A DNA stretch of 5,964 nucleotides from the NCBI GenBank assembly GCA_021802375.1, contig JAKAAL010000298.1:1-5964 (forward strand), in the 5' to 3' direction. A program made the translations under genes and the position numbers. The notes under the pieces were generated by a model, which was not told where the DNA came from, did no database searches, and was given only the letters and a program-made list of their open reading frames with translations. The DNA comes from Bacillota bacterium. Lineage in GTDB: Bacteria; Bacillota_E; Sulfobacillia; Sulfobacillales; Sulfobacillaceae. This document shows positions 4,610-5,964 of this stretch, piece after piece; position 1 is the stretch's first letter, and each line of letters opens with the position of its first letter.

Positions 4610-5964
4610 TTAGTCCGCTGCCGTCGATAGGCTCGGTGCCGTGACCGTCACTCCTGCCGGCGAAGCAAGCATCCTGGCTACCTCATTGAGACGCCTTGAG
4701 GTCTCTTTCTTGCCCAACACCACCATTAATTCGAAGAGGCCGGGACCCACCGTTTTGCCGGTCAAGGCGAGACGCGTGGGATGAATAACGGCCGCCCGCT
4801 TGATGCCCTCGTCCTCGGCTAAGCGCTCAAACAGCGCGGCCAAAGCATCATGATCCCAGGGCTCCAGGGGCTCCAGGGCCTTCGCCAAACGCTCAAGCCG
4901 CGAAGCCGCGGCAGGGTCATTGAAGTGCTTTTGGACCCCCTTGGCATCGAAAGCTTGGGGCATTTCATAGAAGAAGCGAACATTTTCGGCCAATTCGACC
5001 AAAGTTCGTGCCCGTTCTCGGGTTACTTCCAGGGCCTGATGCCAATCAGGCCCTGCGCTTAGATCTATGTGGGCCGCCTGCATAAAGGGTCCTGTGGCCT
5101 CCGCCAACCGATCCAGAGGGATGGTGCGAAGATATTGGCCGTTCATCCATTCAAGTTTCTTTTGGTCATAGATCGCCGCCGTATGCTGCACTCGCTGTAG
5201 GTCAAAATGTTCCGCCGCTTCGGCAAGATTCATGAACTCGGCTCCGGTGGGGTTCGACCACCCCAAGAGCATCAGATAGTTGACTAGGGCCTCAGGCAAA
5301 ATGCCTTGTTGACGATATTCTTCGACCGAAATGGCACCGTGACGCTTCGAGAGTTTGGTGTGATCCGGGGCCAAAATCATGGGCACGTGCGCAAACTGCG
5401 GAAGGGGCAGGCCAAGAGCCTTCGCGGCCAGGATTTGCTTCGGGGTATTAGAAAGATGCTCTTCTCCCCGAATGACGTGAGTGATGGCCATGCCTGCATC
5501 ATCCAAGACCACGGCAAAATTGTACACCGGCGTGCGATCCGGCTTCATAATAACAAAGTCATCCAATTGCGCGTTGTCGAAGCTGACGTCTCCGCGAATA
5601 AGGTCATGCACCACGGTCGCACCTTCACTCGGCACTTTCAACCTCAGTACATGGGGCTTAGAGGCCATGGCCGTGGCCGCTTGATCTGGGCTAAGATGGC
5701 GGCAGGTGCCGCTATAACGTGGCGGGAGCCCTCGGCTCCTTTGAAGATTCTTCGCCTGTTCAAGTTCCTCGGGAGTGCAAAAACAGGGGTATGCCGATCC
5801 CTCCGCAAGCAGGCGCAGGGCGGCTTCACGGTAGAGCCGAGTGCGCTCCGACTGACGGTAGGGTCCATACTCCCCTCCCACCTCCGGCCCCTCGTCCCAG
5901 ATAATGCCAAGGCTTCTTAACCCGGCCATCATGGCCGCTTCCGAGCCTTCGACCTGGCGGAGAC
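4610..5964 (-). CDS. gltX: Glutamyl-tRNA synthetase, N-terminus outside window
   Basis: A class I aminoacyl-tRNA synthetase that charges tRNA-Glu with glutamate (in many Bacillota also tRNA-Gln, for later amidation). 450 codons are visible; the first ~40 residues, with the HIGH motif, lie beyond the right edge, because the frame is open through 5964. Visible hallmarks: IIWDEGP near 5881-5901; a zinc-site pattern C-x-C-x24-C-x-H (CFC, then CRH; same spacing as in the E. coli enzyme); VIRGEEHLSNTPKQ in the catalytic domain; and the KMSKS-type loop KLSKR at 5342-5356, followed by HGAISVEEYR. The tRNA-binding helical domains follow down to the stop at 4610-4612. The ATG at 5930-5932 is internal, not the start. 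No frameshift is seen. The gene is convergent with the AraC-type gene and IS, and has its own terminator. Confidence 0.97.
   Translation of the reverse strand, partial: LRQVEGSEAAMMAGLRSLGIIWDEGPEVGGEYGPYRQSERTRLYREAALRLLAEGSAYPCFCTPEELEQAKNLQRSRGLPPRYSGTCRHLSPDQAATAMASKPHVLRLKVPSEGATVVHDLIRGDVSFDNAQLDDFVIMKPDRTPVYNFAVVLDDAGMAITHVIRGEEHLSNTPKQILAAKALGLPLPQFAHVPMILAPDHTKLSKRHGAISVEEYRQQGILPEALVNYLMLLGWSNPTGAEFMNLAEAAEHFDLQRVQHTAAIYDQKKLEWMNGQYLRTIPLDRLAEATGPFMQAAHIDLSAGPDWHQALEVTRERARTLVELAENVRFFYEMPQAFDAKGVQKHFNDPAAASRLERLAKALEPLEPWDHDALAALFERLAEDEGIKRAAVIHPTRLALTGKTVGPGLFELMVVLGKKETSRRLNEVARMLASPAGVTVTAPSLSTAAD

Noticed and set aside
5306..5920. Plus-strand 204-residue frame opposite gltX
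   Set aside because: Antisense shadow of gltX, whose KLSKR, zinc-site and catalytic-domain motifs are unambiguous.
1..5964. tRNA genes, CRISPR arrays and tandem repeats
   Set aside because: No cloverleaf, no regularly spaced repeats and no tandem array were seen on either strand.

Overview
The window is a piece of bacterial chromosome of moderate to moderately high GC, probably from the Bacillota. The support is the strong purine-rich Shine-Dalgarno sites (GGAGGAG, AAGGGAGG, AAAGGAGGT), the use of GTG and TTG starts behind them, and a compact intrinsic terminator after gltX. An acidophilic or thermophilic lineage such as Sulfobacillus or Alicyclobacillus would fit, but the sequence does not prove this.

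Layout from left to right. (1) Positions 1-986, minus strand: a glycoside hydrolase family 5 (GH5) gene that starts at a GTG and runs off the left edge; it has both catalytic glutamates and no signal peptide. (2) Positions 987-1164: a divergent control region. (3) Positions 1165-1992, plus strand: an AraC-type regulator with a cupin sensor domain and two helix-turn-helix motifs, the likely local regulator of the GH5 gene. (4) Positions 1993-4609: the gap between the convergent araC-type gene and gltX, which has been invaded by an IS110-family insertion sequence. Its DEDD-type transposase (2662-4059) starts at a TTG and is preceded by a small gene (2401-2646) whose stop codon touches the transposase Shine-Dalgarno. 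A perfect 20-bp palindrome (2356-2375) lies just upstream of the small gene. A 10-bp inverted pair (TTGTGGATAA at 2217-2226 and its complement at 4313-4322) brackets the whole assembly. (5) Positions 4610-5964, minus strand: glutamyl-tRNA synthetase, lacking only its N-terminus in the window, followed by an intrinsic terminator at 4540-4571.

The GH5 gene and its regulator look like a small sugar-utilisation unit, and gltX is housekeeping. The part most worth a second look is the IS110 unit. It may be a two-gene element with a helix-turn-helix-like accessory protein, a possible operator palindrome, subterminal inverted repeats, and a hairpin-rich 250-bp non-coding tail in the place where IS1111-group elements encode their target-choosing guide RNA. 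The element ends, the accessory function and the RNA are inferences; the transposase, GH5, AraC and gltX calls are firm.
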